Of a stretch of DNA of 52,511 nucleotides, positions 52,113-52,511 are shown one piece after another. Location of the stretch: the NCBI RefSeq assembly GCF_002904335.1, contig NZ_PPHF01000153.1, positions 1 to 52,511 of the forward strand. The letters run 5' to 3'. Every line of letters begins with the position of its first letter. Within the stretch, counting starts at the first letter, position 1. The translations under genes were made by a program, and so were the position numbers. The stretch comes from Amycolatopsis sp. CA-126428. GTDB taxonomy: Bacteria > Actinomycetota > Actinomycetes > Mycobacteriales > Pseudonocardiaceae. The notes beneath the pieces are model-generated. The model ran no database searches. It had not been told where the DNA came from and was given only the letters and a program-made list of their open reading frames with translations.

Positions 52113-52511
52113 ATGCCGAAGGACGACCAGCAGCCCGACGAGAACCGCCTCGTCGACTATCTCAAGTGGACGACCGCCGAGCTGCACCGGACCCGGCAGC
52201 AGTTGCGGCAGGCCGAATCCGCGGCGCACGAGCCGATCGCGATCGTCGGCATGGCCTGCCGCTACCCCGGCGGCGTCCACTCCCCCGACGACCTCTGGCG
52301 CCTCGTCGCCGAGGGCACCGACGCCATCGGCGGTTTTCCGGGCAACCGCGGCTGGGACCTCGACGCGCTCTACGACCCCGACCCGGCGCACTCCGGGACG
52401 AGCTATACCCGCGAAGGCGGATTTCTCCACGACGCCGGTGAATTCGACCCCGCCTTCTTCGAAATGAGCCCCCGCGAAGCCCTCGCCACCGACCCCCAGC
52501 AACGACTCCTC
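52113..52511 (+). CDS. Modular type I polyketide synthase, 5' end only
   Basis: 133 residues are visible before the window ends. The ATG at 52113 follows GGGAGTGGGGA. Residues 8-40 (DENRLVDYLKWTTAELHRTRQQLRQAES) are an N-terminal docking helix pair, so this protein accepts a chain from another PKS protein and is probably not the loading one. The ketosynthase domain starts at EPIAIVGMACRYPGGV (about 45) and continues through DLWRLVAEGTDAIGGFP, GGFLHDAGEFDPAFFEMSPREA and DPQQRLL. The active-site Cys lies beyond the window. It is divergent from the tetronate operon and is presumably its polyketide partner. Confidence 0.93.
   Translation, partial: MPKDDQQPDENRLVDYLKWTTAELHRTRQQLRQAESAAHEPIAIVGMACRYPGGVHSPDDLWRLVAEGTDAIGGFPGNRGWDLDALYDPDPAHSGTSYTREGGFLHDAGEFDPAFFEMSPREALATDPQQRLL

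Noticed and set aside
1..52511. CRISPR arrays, rRNA or tRNA genes
   Set aside because: No regular direct-repeat array, no rRNA-like stretch and no tRNA cloverleaf was seen by eye.

Overview
The window is high-GC DNA with dense coding, many GTG starts and 4-nt stop/start overlaps. It carries a likely mycothiol-dependent enzyme gene, large LuxR and TetR regulators, a tetronate cassette and a modular polyketide synthase. This fits a filamentous actinomycete, most likely a Pseudonocardiales member such as Amycolatopsis; the genus is inference only. The amount of decayed sequence on the left suggests an accessory region or chromosome arm.

Region by region. (1) 1-7.5 kb is a graveyard of broken genes: an IS630-type transposase fragment, a ligD polymerase-domain pseudogene, a DDE integrase/transposase pseudogene and a broken STAND/WD40 gene. 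Set within it is a visibly AT-richer island (about 0.69-4.5 kb) with a membrane NACHT NTPase divergent from a two-gene type VII secretion unit: a small EspC-like protein and a T7SS-signal polymorphic toxin. (2) 7.8-14.1 kb has a secreted I36-type inhibitor, an LCAT-like alpha/beta hydrolase and, convergent with it, a caspase-NTPase-WD40 protein interrupted by an in-frame amber codon. (3) 14.4-26.3 kb has strong hairpins and an IS3 scrap. Then come a stress operon (DUF2267, Hsp20, DJ-1/PfpI), a Tat-exported bicovalent FAD oxidase, a LuxR-type two-component system with a perfect 20-bp palindrome upstream, an SDR, a large LAL regulator and a secreted ricin-B lectin. (4) 26.6-33.0 kb has two broken genes, then an unrecognised translationally coupled pair (28.1-31.6 kb) with a membrane-anchored first protein, then a protein with an eCIS-effector-like N-terminus next to an IS scrap. 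(5) 33.1-45.4 kb has TetR plus a three-subunit molybdenum aldehyde-oxidase-type operon with repeated operator-like boxes, a GT39 glycosyltransferase divergent from a deacetylase/beta-propeller lipoprotein pair, a MarR/membrane-protein pair and a cupin/TetR pair. (6) 45.5-52.5 kb is the edge of a biosynthetic cluster. On the minus strand, KSIII-like, FkbH-like, stand-alone ACP, E2-fold acyltransferase and alpha/beta hydrolase genes are all coupled by 4-nt overlaps, ending with a mycothiol-dependent isomerase-like gene. On the plus strand a modular type I PKS starts and leaves the window.

How it works together. The last block matches the five-gene set used in spirotetronate and tetronate pathways (AbyA1-A5 type): FkbH loads glyceryl onto the ACP, the KSIII-like protein joins it to a polyketide, and the E2-like acyltransferase and the hydrolase acetylate and eliminate to make the exocyclic methylene. 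Direct repeats in the PKS/KSIII intergenic region resemble a box upstream of the nearby TetR gene, suggesting a cluster regulator. The best candidates for something undescribed are the coupled pair at 28.1-31.6 kb, the low-GC NACHT/T7SS toxin island, and the interrupted caspase-WD40 gene facing an LCAT-like hydrolase.
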